Below, piece by piece: positions 36,099 through 45,823 of a stretch of DNA of 64,000 nucleotides (positions within the stretch are counted from its first letter, which is position 1; each line of letters opens with the position of its first letter). Under the pieces are notes generated by a model that saw only the letters and a list, made by a program, of their open reading frames with translations, had not been told where the DNA came from and did not search any database. The position numbers were made by a program, and so were the translations under genes. The DNA lies in contig NZ_KB904816.1 in NCBI RefSeq assembly GCF_000380185.1, positions 1 to 64,000 on the forward strand. Direction: 5' to 3'. Source of the DNA: Thiofilum flexile DSM 14609 (GTDB taxonomy: Bacteria > Pseudomonadota > Gammaproteobacteria > Thiotrichales > Thiotrichaceae).

Positions 36099-36572
36099 TT
36101 GAAAAATAATTCTTTATTATCATTAGCCTTAGTATTAAGTGCTAGTGTTCTTATGGCGGCGTGTTCAGAAAAGGCAACTTCTTCTACTGAAACTAAAGCA
36201 GCAGCAACAACAATGAGTGGGACTATGAGTGGATTAACTAAAAATGATGTGAAGGTTGGTACTGGCGCGGAAGCCGTTAGCGGTAAAGAGGTAGCGGTAC
36301 ATTATACCGGCTGGCTGTACGACGAAAAAGCAGCCGATAAAAAAGGGACTAAGTTCGATAGTTCTCGCGATCGGGGACAGCCCTTTGATTTTCCTTTAGG
36401 TGGCGGGCGCGTCATTAAAGGCTGGGATGAAGGTGTGGTGGGCATGAAAGTCGGTGGTCAACGTACCTTGATTATTAGCCCAGAATATGGCTATGGCGCT
36501 AGAGGTGCCGGAAATGTGATTCCGCCGAATGCGACCTTATTATTTGATGTTGAGCTATTAGACGTTAAATAA
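36099..36572 (+). CDS. FKBP-type peptidyl-prolyl isomerase lipoprotein
   Basis: A TTG start gives MKNNSLLSLALVLSASVLMA followed by ACSEK. The lipobox LMAAC places the lipid-modified cysteine at residue 22, so the first codon fits although TTG is rare and the ribosome site is weak. The domain from about 50 to 157 is FKBP: VAVHYTGWLYDEK, KFDSSRDRGQPFDFPLGGGR, VIKGWDEGVVGMKVGGQRT and PEYGYGARGAGNVIPPNATLLFDVELLDVK. The aromatic pocket residues are kept. It acts as a prolyl isomerase/chaperone on the periplasmic face of a membrane. Confidence 0.85.
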   Translation: MKNNSLLSLALVLSASVLMAACSEKATSSTETKAAATTMSGTMSGLTKNDVKVGTGAEAVSGKEVAVHYTGWLYDEKAADKKGTKFDSSRDRGQPFDFPLGGGRVIKGWDEGVVGMKVGGQRTLIISPEYGYGARGAGNVIPPNATLLFDVELLDVK

Positions 36573-36579
36573 GTATGCT

Positions 36580-36610
36580 AGGGGTAGCTCCTATAAGGGA
36601 ATACCCCTTT
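36580..36610 (+). terminator. Weak hairpin terminator
   Basis: AGGGGTA at 36580-36586 pairs with TACCCCT at 36602-36608 over a 15-base loop, followed by TT and an AT-rich tract. The short stem makes a weak terminator after the FKBP gene. Confidence 0.5.
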
Positions 36611-36672
36611 ATTAGCTAAAAAATAAGAGACTTGTATTTTTCGCAGTTATTTTTTATTGAAATAGGTGTGTC

Positions 36673-37596
36673 ATGTCCACCGTATTTTTGGCAATTATGC
36701 CGATTTTTATTTTTCTGTTATTAGGTTATGTAGCACTTAAAACGGATTTTATTGTAGCAAGTACTTGGATTCAGATTGAAAAAGCTACCTATTTTGCCTT
36801 ATTCCCTTGTTTGCTCATTAATCAATTAGCCAATGCACAAATCGACTGGTCTAGCGCGAGTTATTTAATACTATTTGCTGTGTTGATTCCTATTCTTGGC
36901 TCCGTACTAGCCTTTGCAGCACAGTATTTTTTAAAGCATGATGGGGCGAGCTTTACCTCAGACTATCAAGGTTCGATACGGTTTAATACCTATATTGGCT
37001 TAGCTTTAATATTTGCTTTATTACCGCGTGAGGCTACCCCCTTAGCGGCGATTGTGATTGCCATTATGATTCCGTGGATTAATGTATTGTGTATTTTGGT
37101 ATTTGCCCGTTATGCCAAGGGTGTACCGAATACTAAAGCGATTTTACAGCAAATGGCGCGTAATCCTTTAATTTTAGGCAGCTTAATAGGGCTAATACTG
37201 AATTTGAGTGAGTGGCATTTACCGAGTGTCGTCAATGAAGTATTCAAACGCTTAGGGGATATGACGTTACCTTTGGGGCTATTAACCGTAGGTGCTGGGT
37301 TAAAATGGCGTTCCTTTCAGGCGTATACTAAAAGTTTGGTGAGTAGCAGTGTGATTAAATTGCTGATTTTACCCCTCTTGATCTTGGGCATAGGCTTAGC
37401 CTTGGAGTTGAATGCTTTGACCCTAGCGGTGGTGGTGATTTTAGCCGCGTTGCCGACAGCCTCTAGTGCTTATATTTTAGCGCGGCAACTAGGGGGGAAT
37501 GCCGATTTAATGGCGGCGATTATTACTGTACAAACCCTAGTTGCCTTACTCTCATTGCCACTAGTGTTGTGGTGCTTGAGTCGTGTTGGCGGATAA
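36673..37596 (+). CDS. AEC-family transporter
   Basis: 307 residues with about ten hydrophobic segments and the family layout: the first segment STVFLAIMPIFIFLLLGYVA, a central break before the second half, and NPLILGSLIGLILNLSEW with GDMTLPLGLLTVGAGLK, then VVILAALPTASSAYILARQLGGNADLMAAIIT. The last block, with a PTA-type motif, is typical of auxin-efflux-carrier-like exporters. The substrate is unknown. The 3' end overlaps the end of the convergent DMT transporter by 36 bases. Confidence 0.85.
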   Translation: MSTVFLAIMPIFIFLLLGYVALKTDFIVASTWIQIEKATYFALFPCLLINQLANAQIDWSSASYLILFAVLIPILGSVLAFAAQYFLKHDGASFTSDYQGSIRFNTYIGLALIFALLPREATPLAAIVIAIMIPWINVLCILVFARYAKGVPNTKAILQQMARNPLILGSLIGLILNLSEWHLPSVVNEVFKRLGDMTLPLGLLTVGAGLKWRSFQAYTKSLVSSSVIKLLILPLLILGIGLALELNALTLAVVVILAALPTASSAYILARQLGGNADLMAAIITVQTLVALLSLPLVLWCLSRVGG

Positions 37597-38430
37597 TGCT
37601 TTACGTCGTTGAGAGTGTAATAAGGCTAAGCCTGCGATAGTGACGAGTAGACCTCCTAGTAGCACACGCTGGGAGGGGACTTCATGCCAAATCATAAAGC
37701 TTAATAACGCGCCCCAAATCAATTGGCTATATTGCATACTGCTGACCATAATGGGCGAGCCACGATGAAAAGCGCTAATCACGAGCGCACTAGCGAGGGC
37801 ATAACATACACCACCGCCCATACTAATCCCGATATCGGTTAAGGGCATGGCTTTAAAGCTCCATAACATTGCAATGCCTGTGCTGAGTGTCACTAAACTT
37901 AAACCATAAAAAGCAAAAGCTTGTGGGGTTTCCTGTGCGCGATAATGCCCCACCAGTAAAAAGCTAATGGATTCAATAATGGCACATAGTAATGCAGCCA
38001 CGAGCGCCCAATGAAAATGCCCAAAGCGCGGCGATAACATCAGATATACCCCACTGAACCCGATGAAAGTGACCACCAAAGCCAGCGGATTTAAGGGTTC
38101 ATGCTTGAATAACAAGGCAAATACGGCAGTGAATACCGGCATAGTCAAAATTAGCGTATAGGCTTCTGCTAAAGGCACTTGCCCATAGCTATAAAAGGCC
38201 AGTAAATCAGCGACTAGAATCAGGGTAGCTCGGATTAAATGGATTTTAATCTGTTTGGTTTTCAGTAGTTCAACACGTGGATAAATCCACACGAATAGCC
38301 CCACCATTCCAAAAAAACAGTTAAAAAAAGTGACTTGCATAAGGGAGTAGGATTGCAACAGCCATTTAATACTTAAATCCATTAAAGTAAAACTAAAAAA
38401 CCCTGCTAAGGCCAAGAGGATTGCTTGCAT
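37561..38430 (-). CDS. DMT-family (EamA) transporter
   Basis: 289 residues with ten predicted hydrophobic helices as two EamA repeats. The first is LLALAGFFSFTLMDLSIKWL and the second begins ALVAALLCAIIESISFLLVGHY. EamA proteins export or import small metabolites, amino acids or nucleotide sugars, and the substrate is not evident. It overlaps the convergent AEC gene at the 3' end. Its start faces the divergent LysR gene 105 bases away, so that LysR protein may control it, as is common for such pairs. Confidence 0.88.
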   Translation of the reverse strand: MQAILLALAGFFSFTLMDLSIKWLLQSYSLMQVTFFNCFFGMVGLFVWIYPRVELLKTKQIKIHLIRATLILVADLLAFYSYGQVPLAEAYTLILTMPVFTAVFALLFKHEPLNPLALVVTFIGFSGVYLMLSPRFGHFHWALVAALLCAIIESISFLLVGHYRAQETPQAFAFYGLSLVTLSTGIAMLWSFKAMPLTDIGISMGGGVCYALASALVISAFHRGSPIMVSSMQYSQLIWGALLSFMIWHEVPSQRVLLGGLLVTIAGLALLHSQRRKALSANTTQAPQH

Positions 38431-38535
38431 AACACGATCTCAAGGTGGTGAATCAATAGCCTTAGTGTGCGGGAACGGTTAAAATAAATAAAACGTAACT
38501 TTTTTAAATGAAAAGACAAATTTTTTGATTTTTTT

Positions 38536-39453
38536 ATGACTATCCCTTCTCATCTCCTCGCTCATTTGCCCTATTTTGCGGCGGTATCTCGTTTCAATAG
38601 CTTTACCCTAGCGGCGGAGTATTTGCACGTCTCACCCTCTGCGATTAGTTATCAGATTCGCCAACTCGAAGATAAATTGGAGGTAAGTTTGGTCTTGCGT
38701 CAGTCGGGGAGTAAGTTGAATTTAACCACGGCGGGTAAGGCGTTGGCGCAGGCTTATCAACAGTTTGAGCAAGGATTAGAGCAAGTTTTAGTGCAATTAC
38801 AACCCAGTCATTTAAGCGGTAGGGTGCAAATGACTGCGCCGGTTGATTTTGCCAGTCGAGTATTGCCCTATGTATTGGCGGAGTTAAAAAGCATTGCCCC
38901 GAATTTAGTGGTGGAGTTAGAGGCGAGTGATGCGCTGCGTGATTTGATTCAAGACGGATTTGATCTGGCGATTCGTTCCGAGCCTAATGATGAGCGCTTA
39001 CGGCATAAGGTATTGTTGCAAGTACGTAAATCCGTGGTAGCCAGCCCTGCGTATATCCAACATTATGGTGTGCCTAAGTTATTGTCTGAGTTAGATAGGC
39101 ATACTTTATTGGTGCGTGGGCTAGGGCAATATACGAGCTGGAAACAGTTATTAGCGCTACAAAACCTAGAGTGGAGTGAGGGATTTAATACCCTAATTTT
39201 AGGTAATTCATTTGCACTTGAGGAAGGAGCCAAAGCAGGTTTAGGGCTGGCCTTATTAGCGGATTTTGTGGTGGCGGATGCCTTAGAGCGTGGGGAATTG
39301 GTGCAGATTATGCCGCATTTGACTCAATCACTGAGCACCACATTTTATGTGAGTTTTGCCCCCACCCCACAAGCGCGGGTCTATGTGGAGGTACTACAGC
39401 AGGCCTTAAAGCAGGTGTTGGAAAAGCGCTTTATGGGGGCGTTGCTGAGGTAG
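38536..39453 (+). CDS. LysR-family transcription regulator
   Basis: 305 residues. The N-terminal winged helix-turn-helix is PYFAAVSRFNSFTLAAEYLH followed by VSPSAISYQIRQLEDKLEVS, and the substrate-binding domain includes LEASDALRDLIQDGFDLAIR, a type seen in GcvA/CrgA-like members. Divergent orientation to the DMT transporter suggests control of that gene. The effector is unknown. The intergenic 105 bases are AT-rich but no clear T-N11-A palindrome stands out. Confidence 0.9.
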   Translation: MTIPSHLLAHLPYFAAVSRFNSFTLAAEYLHVSPSAISYQIRQLEDKLEVSLVLRQSGSKLNLTTAGKALAQAYQQFEQGLEQVLVQLQPSHLSGRVQMTAPVDFASRVLPYVLAELKSIAPNLVVELEASDALRDLIQDGFDLAIRSEPNDERLRHKVLLQVRKSVVASPAYIQHYGVPKLLSELDRHTLLVRGLGQYTSWKQLLALQNLEWSEGFNTLILGNSFALEEGAKAGLGLALLADFVVADALERGELVQIMPHLTQSLSTTFYVSFAPTPQARVYVEVLQQALKQVLEKRFMGALLR

Positions 39454-39538
39454 TCATTACGCCAGCATTTGGCATAGCTTTAGATTAAAAAGTGTTTGCT
39501 GATTTTTTCAAACTATAGTGACATCGGAGTACACCATT

Positions 39539-40594
39539 ATGCACAAGGTAAATATCAAGAATCTACTAGGAACCAAGTTTCCTATTATTCAAGCGCCTAT
39601 GGCAGGTGTTCAAGATAGTACATTGACTATTGCGGTGAGTGAGGCGGGTGGATTAGGTTCCTTGCCCTGTGCGATGCTGAGCATAGAAAAAATAGTTAGT
39701 GAAATCCAAGAGATTAAGGCAGCAACGGATAAACCCTATAATCTAAATTTTTTCTGCCATAAAGCGGCTGCTTATGATGCAGAGAAGCAGTTAAATTGGC
39801 AAAAAATATTAAAGCCCTATTTTAAGGAGCTGGGAATTGAGTTTGACCCTTTGGCACGAGGGGCTAATAGAGTACCGTTTAATCATGATATAGCCGATGC
39901 TATTGAACCATTTAAACCCGCATTGATTAGTTTCCATTTTGGGCTACCGGATAAAACTTTAATACAGCGTATTAAAAGCTGGGGGACTAAAATTATTTCA
40001 TCCGCTACGACGGTTGAAGAGGCTATTTGGTTAGAATCAAAGGGTGCCGATGGAATTATTGCTCAAGGTTTAGAGGCGGGTGGGCATAGAGGTATGTTTT
40101 TATCGAATGATATTAGTACTCAAATGGGTTTATTTGCCCTGTTGCCTCAAATCATTCAGCGCGTCAATATTCCTGTTATTGCCGCAGGTGGTATTAGTGA
40201 TAAGCAAGGAGTGCAAGCTGCTTTACTTCTGGGGGCTAATGCAGTACAGATAGGAACGGCTTATTTATTATGTTTAGAAGCACAAACCTCTGCATTACAT
40301 CGCGCCGCGATAAGTAGTGCTCAATCTGCTCATACGGCATTGACTACGCTATTTTCGGGTAAACCCGCGCGAGGTATTGTCAATCGAGTGATGCGCGAAT
40401 TAGGTTATATCAATCCACTGGCACCCGACTTTCCCTATGCAGCTATTGAAATGACGCAGTTACGCAATCATGCGGAGAAATTAGGAGTCAATGATTTTTC
40501 ACCATTATGGTGTGGTCAAAATACTTTAGATTGCCAAACCATATCCGCTAGAGAATTGACGCTACAATTAGCTGGAATAAATGAAAAAATTTAA
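39539..40594 (+). CDS. Nitronate monooxygenase-type flavoprotein
   Basis: The start at ATG 39539 lies nine bases after GGAG. The frame from 39518 begins with GTG and has no ribosome site. 351 residues: NLLGTKFPIIQAPMAGVQDS opening, AGGLGSLPCAM, VSFHFG-type strand (ISFHFGLPDKTLIQ), IIAQGLEAGGHRGMF and VIAAGGISDKQGVQAALLLG, the FMN phosphate site. These TIM-barrel enzymes oxidise alkyl nitronates or propionate-3-nitronate, but some members have other substrates. It is followed 11 bases later by a short-chain dehydrogenase gene. Confidence 0.88.
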   Translation: MHKVNIKNLLGTKFPIIQAPMAGVQDSTLTIAVSEAGGLGSLPCAMLSIEKIVSEIQEIKAATDKPYNLNFFCHKAAAYDAEKQLNWQKILKPYFKELGIEFDPLARGANRVPFNHDIADAIEPFKPALISFHFGLPDKTLIQRIKSWGTKIISSATTVEEAIWLESKGADGIIAQGLEAGGHRGMFLSNDISTQMGLFALLPQIIQRVNIPVIAAGGISDKQGVQAALLLGANAVQIGTAYLLCLEAQTSALHRAAISSAQSAHTALTTLFSGKPARGIVNRVMRELGYINPLAPDFPYAAIEMTQLRNHAEKLGVNDFSPLWCGQNTLDCQTISARELTLQLAGINEKI

Positions 40595-40605
40595 AAAGGA
40601 ATAGT

Positions 40606-41412
40606 ATGCTCAGGCTTCAAAATAAAATAGCCCTAATAACAGGTGCAGCACAAGGTATTGGGCAAGCCATTGCTGAGTTATTTGCTCAAGAGGGTGCAAC
40701 CGTTATTGTGACAGATATTAATGATACTCTCGGTCAGGCTGTGGCTAATCAGATTGGTAGGAGCGCTGACTATTATCATCTAGATGTATCTCAAGAATCA
40801 GAATGGCAAAACCTAACGCAATACCTTAAAGCACACTATGAAAAAATAGATATAGTGGTGAATAATGCAGGGATTACTGGTTTTATGCATACGAAAGGTG
40901 CACATGATCCCGAATATTTAGATTTAGCAAGCTGGCATACGGTGCATCATATTAATTTAGATGGTGTGGCATTAGGCTGTAAATACGGTATTCAATTACT
41001 CAAAACCTCCTCGGCGGGTAGTATTGTGAATCTCTCCTCCCGTTCTGGCATGGTCGGTATTCCTGCGGCTGCGGCTTATGCCTCTAGTAAAGCGGCGGTG
41101 CGCAATCATACTAAATCGGTGGCGTTATATTGTGCGGAACAGGGCTATCCGATTCGGTGTAATTCGATTCATCCGGGGGCGATTTTAACCCCGATGTGGG
41201 AGGCCATGTTAGGTGAGGGCGAGGCGCGAGAGGCTGCCATAAAAGCCATTGCTGCGGATATACCACTAGGCAACATGGGTACACCCGAAGATGTGGCCTA
41301 TGCAGCTTTATATCTGGCCTCGGATGAGTCTAAGTATGTGACGGGTATTGAGCTGACCATTGATGGTGGTATTCTCGCTGGTAGTGCAGCAGCACCTACG
41401 AAGAAAACCTAA
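40606..41412 (+). CDS. Short-chain dehydrogenase/reductase
   Basis: 268 residues of the classical SDR family: nucleotide loop TGAAQGIGQAIAELFAQEGA, DVSQESEW adenine site, NNAGITGF, catalytic serine SIVNLSSRSGMVG and YASSK (Tyr and Lys), and HPGAILTPMWEAM, DESKYVTGIELTIDGG at the end. Aspartate after the second strand (VTDIND) suggests NAD preference. The substrate is not known. It lies in a plus-strand trio with the flavoprotein and a dienelactone hydrolase, with gaps of 11 and 17 bases. Confidence 0.92.
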   Translation: MLRLQNKIALITGAAQGIGQAIAELFAQEGATVIVTDINDTLGQAVANQIGRSADYYHLDVSQESEWQNLTQYLKAHYEKIDIVVNNAGITGFMHTKGAHDPEYLDLASWHTVHHINLDGVALGCKYGIQLLKTSSAGSIVNLSSRSGMVGIPAAAAYASSKAAVRNHTKSVALYCAEQGYPIRCNSIHPGAILTPMWEAMLGEGEAREAAIKAIAADIPLGNMGTPEDVAYAALYLASDESKYVTGIELTIDGGILAGSAAAPTKKT

Positions 41413-41429
41413 GGCTCAAGGAGGAAACG

Positions 41430-42158
41430 ATGCCTATTGAAACGCGCTTGATTGAATATAGCCATAAAGACACGGTGTTAGAGGGTTTACTGGCGTGGGA
41501 TACGCAATATCAAACACCCTTGCCTGCAGTGCTAGTGGCTCCTGCTTGGAGTGGGCGTAATGCGATGAGTGATAATGTAGCTCGCCGTTTGGCAGGGCTG
41601 GGGTATGCGGCCTTTGCGCTGGATATGTATGGCAAAGGTGTAGTCGGAACAAATCGGGAGGAGTGTGCTGCACTCAGTCATGAGCAAAGTCGTGATCGAC
41701 ACCATTTGCAGGCGCGGATGCAGGCCGCTTTGGATACACTACGAGCGCAAGACCCTGTGGATGCGGGACGTGTCGCTGCGGTGGGGTATTGCTTTGGTGG
41801 TTTATGTGTACTGGATTTAGCTCGAAGTGGGGCAGATGTGAAGGGAGTGGTGAGTTTTCACGGCCTGCTATATCCGACACCGCACCCGAATGCCCCTATT
41901 ACCGCCTCCATACTAGCTTTACACGGCTATGATGATCCACTGGCGACTCCAGAGCAGTTGCATGCGTTCCAGCAGGAAATGACGGCGGCTAAGGCAGACT
42001 GGCAAGTGGTAGCGTTGGGTAACACCATGCATGCCTTTACCAATCCACAGGCCAATGATCCAGCATTCGGGACAGTCTATAATCGCCGTGCGGATGAGCG
42101 TTCGTGGCGGATTGCTACGGGGTTTTTGGCGGAGGTATTAGGGGATGCTGGAGCTTAG
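41430..42158 (+). CDS. Dienelactone hydrolase-family protein
   Basis: 242 residues of the alpha/beta-hydrolase fold. The nucleophile elbow is GYCFGGLCVLDLA (Cys as nucleophile, as in dienelactone hydrolase). The aspartate strand is ILALHGYDDPLATPE and the histidine lies in NTMHAFTNPQAND. The family hydrolyses dienelactone or other cyclic esters, and several members act in different pathways. It begins 17 bases after the SDR gene, behind AAGGAGG, and completes the trio. No aromatic degradation genes are nearby. Confidence 0.88.
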   Translation: MPIETRLIEYSHKDTVLEGLLAWDTQYQTPLPAVLVAPAWSGRNAMSDNVARRLAGLGYAAFALDMYGKGVVGTNREECAALSHEQSRDRHHLQARMQAALDTLRAQDPVDAGRVAAVGYCFGGLCVLDLARSGADVKGVVSFHGLLYPTPHPNAPITASILALHGYDDPLATPEQLHAFQQEMTAAKADWQVVALGNTMHAFTNPQANDPAFGTVYNRRADERSWRIATGFLAEVLGDAGA

Positions 42159-42186
42159 CTGGCAAACTATTGCTATTAAATGAGGT

Positions 42187-42232
42187 ATTGTTGCAAAGAT
42201 TGTTGCAGCGTTGCAACAATCTTTGCAACAAT
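42187..42232. repeat. Perfect 21-bp inverted repeat made of TTGTTGCAA-like units
   Basis: The arms 42187-42207 and 42212-42232 are exact reverse complements with the four-base spacer GCGT. Each arm contains two copies of ATTGTTGCA (at 42187 and 42199), so the whole is four half-sites of TTGTTGCA/TGCAACAA. It lies between the convergent hydrolase gene and the antitoxin gene. It could be a bidirectional terminator without T-tract or a multi-site operator. Confidence 0.9.
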
Positions 42233-42257
42233 AACGAATTCAAATGCTAGCTTACCT

Positions 42258-42485
42258 TTACATTTTGTCATAATCAGCAGCAGGTATATCTGCCACTTTA
42301 TCTAAGACCTGTAACGCATGCTCTCTTGAGCCACGTAAGGCACGCTCTTGTAAATAAGCCTCGGTACGTAAAGCAGCAATTTTTTCAGCAATAGCATTAA
42401 TAATAAACTGATTAATAGAGGCTTCGCCCTTGAGCTGCATAATTTCGTCTTTGTAATAATCAGGTATTCTGAGCGCAAAGTTCAT
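42258..42485 (-). CDS. Antitoxin, ribbon-helix-helix type
   Basis: The start at 42485 (MNFALRIPDYYKDEIMQLKG) has an AAGGGGAA ribosome site and overlaps the toxin stop by four bases (toxin stop at 42482). The first 45 residues, FALRIPDYYKDEIMQLKGEA followed by SINQFIINAIAEKIA, look like a ribbon-helix-helix DNA-binding domain of the antitoxin class. The C-terminal 30 residues would wrap the toxin. The order is toxin first, antitoxin second, which is less common. Confidence 0.75.
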   Translation of the reverse strand: MNFALRIPDYYKDEIMQLKGEASINQFIINAIAEKIAALRTEAYLQERALRGSREHALQVLDKVADIPAADYDKM

Positions 42486-42919
42486 TTCTGTTCCCCTTTG
42501 TGTAACTGCCAAAAGTCCTTAGGAGCAATGGGCTGGATATTAAAGTTATCTCTTACTTGTCTAAAATCTCGTAAATTATGAGTAATAATATAGTCAGCTC
42601 CCGCATTAAAAGCTGTTTCCAATATCATGTCATCTTTTGGATCAGGCAGAAAAGGACGCCATAAATAGTAAATTTTTTGATGCCAAGAAATATGGCATAT
42701 ATCGTCTATAAAGCCTTCAATATCAAGCTGGCTGAGTTGAGGATAACGAGCCATTTGTTCGGGACGTGTCAAAACATCTTGATACTCAATAACCAACGGT
42801 GTCGATACAACGCTGAGCATCTGCTCTTGTTGAAATAACCATTTGATGAGTGCATAAGAAGCTCCCTTTTTAGAGTACAAAGCGGAGGATAGGACATTAG
42901 TATCAATCACGAGTTTCAT
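42482..42919 (-). CDS. PIN-domain toxin
   Basis: The likely start at 42919 gives MKLVIDTNVLSSAL, the standard opening of this PIN toxin family. The longer frame from 42943 adds eight residues and neither start has a strong ribosome site. The active site shows D6 in IDTNVL, a glutamate in PLVIEYQDVL and aspartates in LPDPKDDMILETAF and THNLRDFR. This group of PIN RNases cleaves RNA, and the adjacent RHH antitoxin should neutralise it. An inverted repeat just upstream fits autoregulation. Confidence 0.82.
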   Translation of the reverse strand: MKLVIDTNVLSSALYSKKGASYALIKWLFQQEQMLSVVSTPLVIEYQDVLTRPEQMARYPQLSQLDIEGFIDDICHISWHQKIYYLWRPFLPDPKDDMILETAFNAGADYIITHNLRDFRQVRDNFNIQPIAPKDFWQLHKGEQK

Positions 42920-42920
42920 G

Positions 42921-42944
42921 CATGATATTTTAGGTGATATCATG
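42921..42944. promoter_or_regulatory. Candidate toxin-antitoxin operator
   Basis: CATGATAT (42921-42928) and ATATCATG (42937-42944) are inverted over eight spacer bases. The site lies immediately before the toxin start at 42919, where an RHH antitoxin would bind. The pair is exact but short. Confidence 0.4.
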
Positions 42945-43136
42945 GTTTTTGAAAAGCTTAATAAGTTCCCAGCCAGATTTGTAAAATAGGCTAGGGTATC
43001 TGGTCTATGACACAGGTAGCTTCAACTCACCTAAAAGCGCTTTGAGTCAGCTAGGATTTGTGCTTGGTTCTAACGTCAAACTATGCCAAAAAGTGTCTAT
43101 CTTACCGCATTAGTTACACCTTAATTGAGGTTAATC

Positions 43137-43145
43137 TGGTATACT
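43137..43145 (+). promoter_or_regulatory. Extended -10 promoter candidate for gyrA
   Basis: TGGTATACT fits the extended -10 pattern TGnTATAAT with one mismatch, 36 bases before the gyrA ATG. No -35 hexamer at 17 bases is clear. Confidence 0.45.
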
Positions 43146-43180
43146 AAGCGGCTTCTCTTAACAGCGATTAGAAAGATAAT

Positions 43181-45823
43181 ATGGCCGATTTTGCCAAGGA
43201 AGTCCTTCCCATTAATCTCGAAGATGAGATGCGTCAATCGTATCTTGATTATGCCATGAGCGTCATTGTAGGCCGTGCTTTGCCGGATGTGCGCGATGGT
43301 CTTAAACCCGTTCACCGCCGTGTGCTGTATGCCATGAGTGAGCTGGGTAATGATTGGAATAAACCCTATAAAAAATCCGCTCGTGTCGTCGGGGATGTGA
43401 TCGGTAAATACCACCCCCACGGTGATACGGCCGTCTATGACACCATCGTGCGCATGGCACAGCCTTTTTCATTGCGCTATATGCTCGCCGATGGTCAAGG
43501 TAACTTTGGTTCGGTCGATGGCGATGCACCCGCTGCCATGCGTTATACCGAAGTGCGTATGTCTAAAATTGCCCACGAACTACTGGCTGATTTAGACAAA
43601 GAAACAGTGGATTTTGTCCCTAACTATGACGGTGCCGAATCCGAGCCTGTCGTATTTCCTACTCGTGTTCCTAATCTATTAGTCAATGGCTCCTCCGGTA
43701 TTGCGGTGGGGATGGCGACTAATATTCCTCCGCATAATATTAATGAAGTGATTAATGCCTGTTTAGCGCTGGCGAATAATCCTGAATTAGATATTAGTGA
43801 ACTCATGGAATACTTGCCGGGGCCTGATTTCCCCACGGCAGGGATTATCAATGGCGCACGTGGTATTCATGAAGCTTATCATACGGGGCGGGGACGGATT
43901 TATGTTCGTGCGCGTACTGAAATAGAAGTACATGAAAAAACCGGACGCGAGACTATTATTGTCCATGAATTACCCTATCAGGTGAATAAAGCGCGGTTAC
44001 TGGAAAAAATCGCCGAATTAGTCAAAGATAAAAAAATCGAAGGTATTTCAGAACTACGCGATGAGTCTGATAAAGACGGTATGCGCATGGTCATTGAAAT
44101 CAAGCGCGGCGAATCAGGCGAAGTGGTTTTAAATAACCTCTATAAGCAAACCCAAATGCAAAGTGTCTTTGGGATTAATATGGTGGCCTTAGTTAATGGG
44201 CAGCCTAAACTACTGAATCTTAAACAAATTATTGAATCCTTTTTACGCCATCGCCGTGAGGTGGTGACGCGTCGCACGATTTATAATTTACGCAAAGCCC
44301 GCGAACGTGCGCATATTTTAGAAGGTTTAGCGATAGCCATCGCGAATATTGATGAGATTATTACCCTCATTAAAACGTCGGCGAATCCAGCAGAAGCAAA
44401 AGTCGCTTTAATGCAAAAAGGTTGGCAGCTCGGTGTCGTGCAAACCATGCTAGAAAAAGCCGCTGGAGTAGTTAAATCCGATACAATTAGTGCTGAATTA
44501 GGACTAAGAGAGGGTTTATATTGGCTGTCTGATATTCAAACTCAAGCGATATTAGAATTACGCTTACATCGTTTAACTGGGTTAGAGCAAGATAAAATCC
44601 TAGCGGAATATCAAGAACTCATTTATAAAATTAATGATTTTCTAGAAATACTCAGTAATCCAGATCGTTTATTACAAGTAATTCGAGAAGAGTTACTCGA
44701 AATTCAAACTAACTATGGCGATAAACGTCGTACTGAAATTCAGACCGTAGCTGAGGATTTAAGTCTTGAAGACTTAATCGCTGAGGAAGATGTGGTCGTG
44801 ACGCTATCCCATGAGGGCTATGCTAAAGCGCAGCCGCTGGATACCTATCGCGCCCAGCGCCGTGGTGGACGTGGTAAAACCGCGACCACTATGAAGGAAG
44901 AGGATTTCATTGAGAAGCTGTTTGTAGCGAGTACGCATGACACGATTTTATGCTTCTCTAGTCGTGGTCGCATGTATTGGCTCAAGGTATATCAATTACC
45001 CATAGGTAGTCGTACTTCACGCGGTAAGCCGATGGTGAATCTATTGCCTTTGGAAGAGGGAGAACGCATTCAAGCGGTACTGCCGATTCGCCACTATGCC
45101 GATGATGCCTATATCTTTATGGCAACCACGAATGGTACGGTCAAGAAAACTGCCTTAAAAGCCTTCTCTAATCCGCGCACGGCGGGCATTATTGCCTTAG
45201 ATTTACGTGAGGGTAATCAGCTAGTCGATGTGGCGCTGACTAATGGTAATAATGAGGTCATGTTATTTACCAATGAAGGTAAAGCGATTCGCTTCCACGA
45301 GGATGATGTACGCGCGGTAGGGCGCCAAGCGGCAGGGGTGCGCGGTATTCGCCTAGAAGGGGATAATGCGGTGAATGCGCTGATTATCTTAGGTGAGGGG
45401 GATATTCTGACCGCGACCGAAAATGGTTATGGTAAGCGTACTCGAGTGGATGAGTTTACCCCTCATTCCCGTGGTGGGCAGGGTATGATTGCGATTCAAA
45501 CCTCCGAGCGTAATGGTCGCGCAATTGGAGCCGTGCAGGTGCAGGCGGATAGCGATATTATGCTGATTAGTGATGGGGGCACCTTGGTACGTACTCCGGT
45601 GAGTGGTGTTGCTTTGGTCGGGCGTAATACCCAAGGTGTGACCTTAATTCGTATGGGGGATGCTGAAAAATTAGTACAATTAGTGCCCATTATCAGCGAT
45701 GATGACGAAAACCTACAAAATCTACCAGAGGGGGAAGGGGATGATAGCCGTCCTAGCGCTTTAGCCCAAACAGATGAACTGGATAATGATGAAAATAATA
45801 CCATTGAGGATCAAGCAACATGA
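43181..45823 (+). CDS. gyrA: DNA gyrase subunit A
   Basis: 880 residues, the usual size. The N-terminal breakage-reunion domain has the catalytic tyrosine Y122 in [10 protein letters not shown]. The quinolone-determining stretch [17 protein letters not shown] has threonine at 83 and aspartate at 87; Thr83 is normal in several gammaproteobacteria. The C-terminal wrapping domain carries the GyrA box QRRGGRG, and the tail is acidic ([16 protein letters not shown]). Introduces negative supercoils with GyrB. serC starts inside its stop codon (ATGA), so the two are coupled. Confidence 0.97.
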   Translation: MADFAKEVLPINLEDEMRQSYLDYAMSVIVGRALPDVRDGLKPVHRRVLYAMSELGNDWNKPYKKSARVVGDVIGKYHPHGDTAVYDTIVRMAQPFSLRYMLADGQGNFGSVDGDAPAAMRYTEVRMSKIAHELLADLDKETVDFVPNYDGAESEPVVFPTRVPNLLVNGSSGIAVGMATNIPPHNINEVINACLALANNPELDISELMEYLPGPDFPTAGIINGARGIHEAYHTGRGRIYVRARTEIEVHEKTGRETIIVHELPYQVNKARLLEKIAELVKDKKIEGISELRDESDKDGMRMVIEIKRGESGEVVLNNLYKQTQMQSVFGINMVALVNGQPKLLNLKQIIESFLRHRREVVTRRTIYNLRKARERAHILEGLAIAIANIDEIITLIKTSANPAEAKVALMQKGWQLGVVQTMLEKAAGVVKSDTISAELGLREGLYWLSDIQTQAILELRLHRLTGLEQDKILAEYQELIYKINDFLEILSNPDRLLQVIREELLEIQTNYGDKRRTEIQTVAEDLSLEDLIAEEDVVVTLSHEGYAKAQPLDTYRAQRRGGRGKTATTMKEEDFIEKLFVASTHDTILCFSSRGRMYWLKVYQLPIGSRTSRGKPMVNLLPLEEGERIQAVLPIRHYADDAYIFMATTNGTVKKTALKAFSNPRTAGIIALDLREGNQLVDVALTNGNNEVMLFTNEGKAIRFHEDDVRAVGRQAAGVRGIRLEGDNAVNALIILGEGDILTATENGYGKRTRVDEFTPHSRGGQGMIAIQTSERNGRAIGAVQVQADSDIMLISDGGTLVRTPVSGVALVGRNTQGVTLIRMGDAEKLVQLVPIISDDDENLQNLPEGEGDDSRPSALAQTDELDNDENNTIEDQAT

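Noticed and set aside
43421-43445. Quinolone-resistance mutation in gyrA (Thr at 83)
   Set aside because: Threonine at 83 is the natural residue in several gammaproteobacteria; D87 is unchanged, so it does not show resistance.
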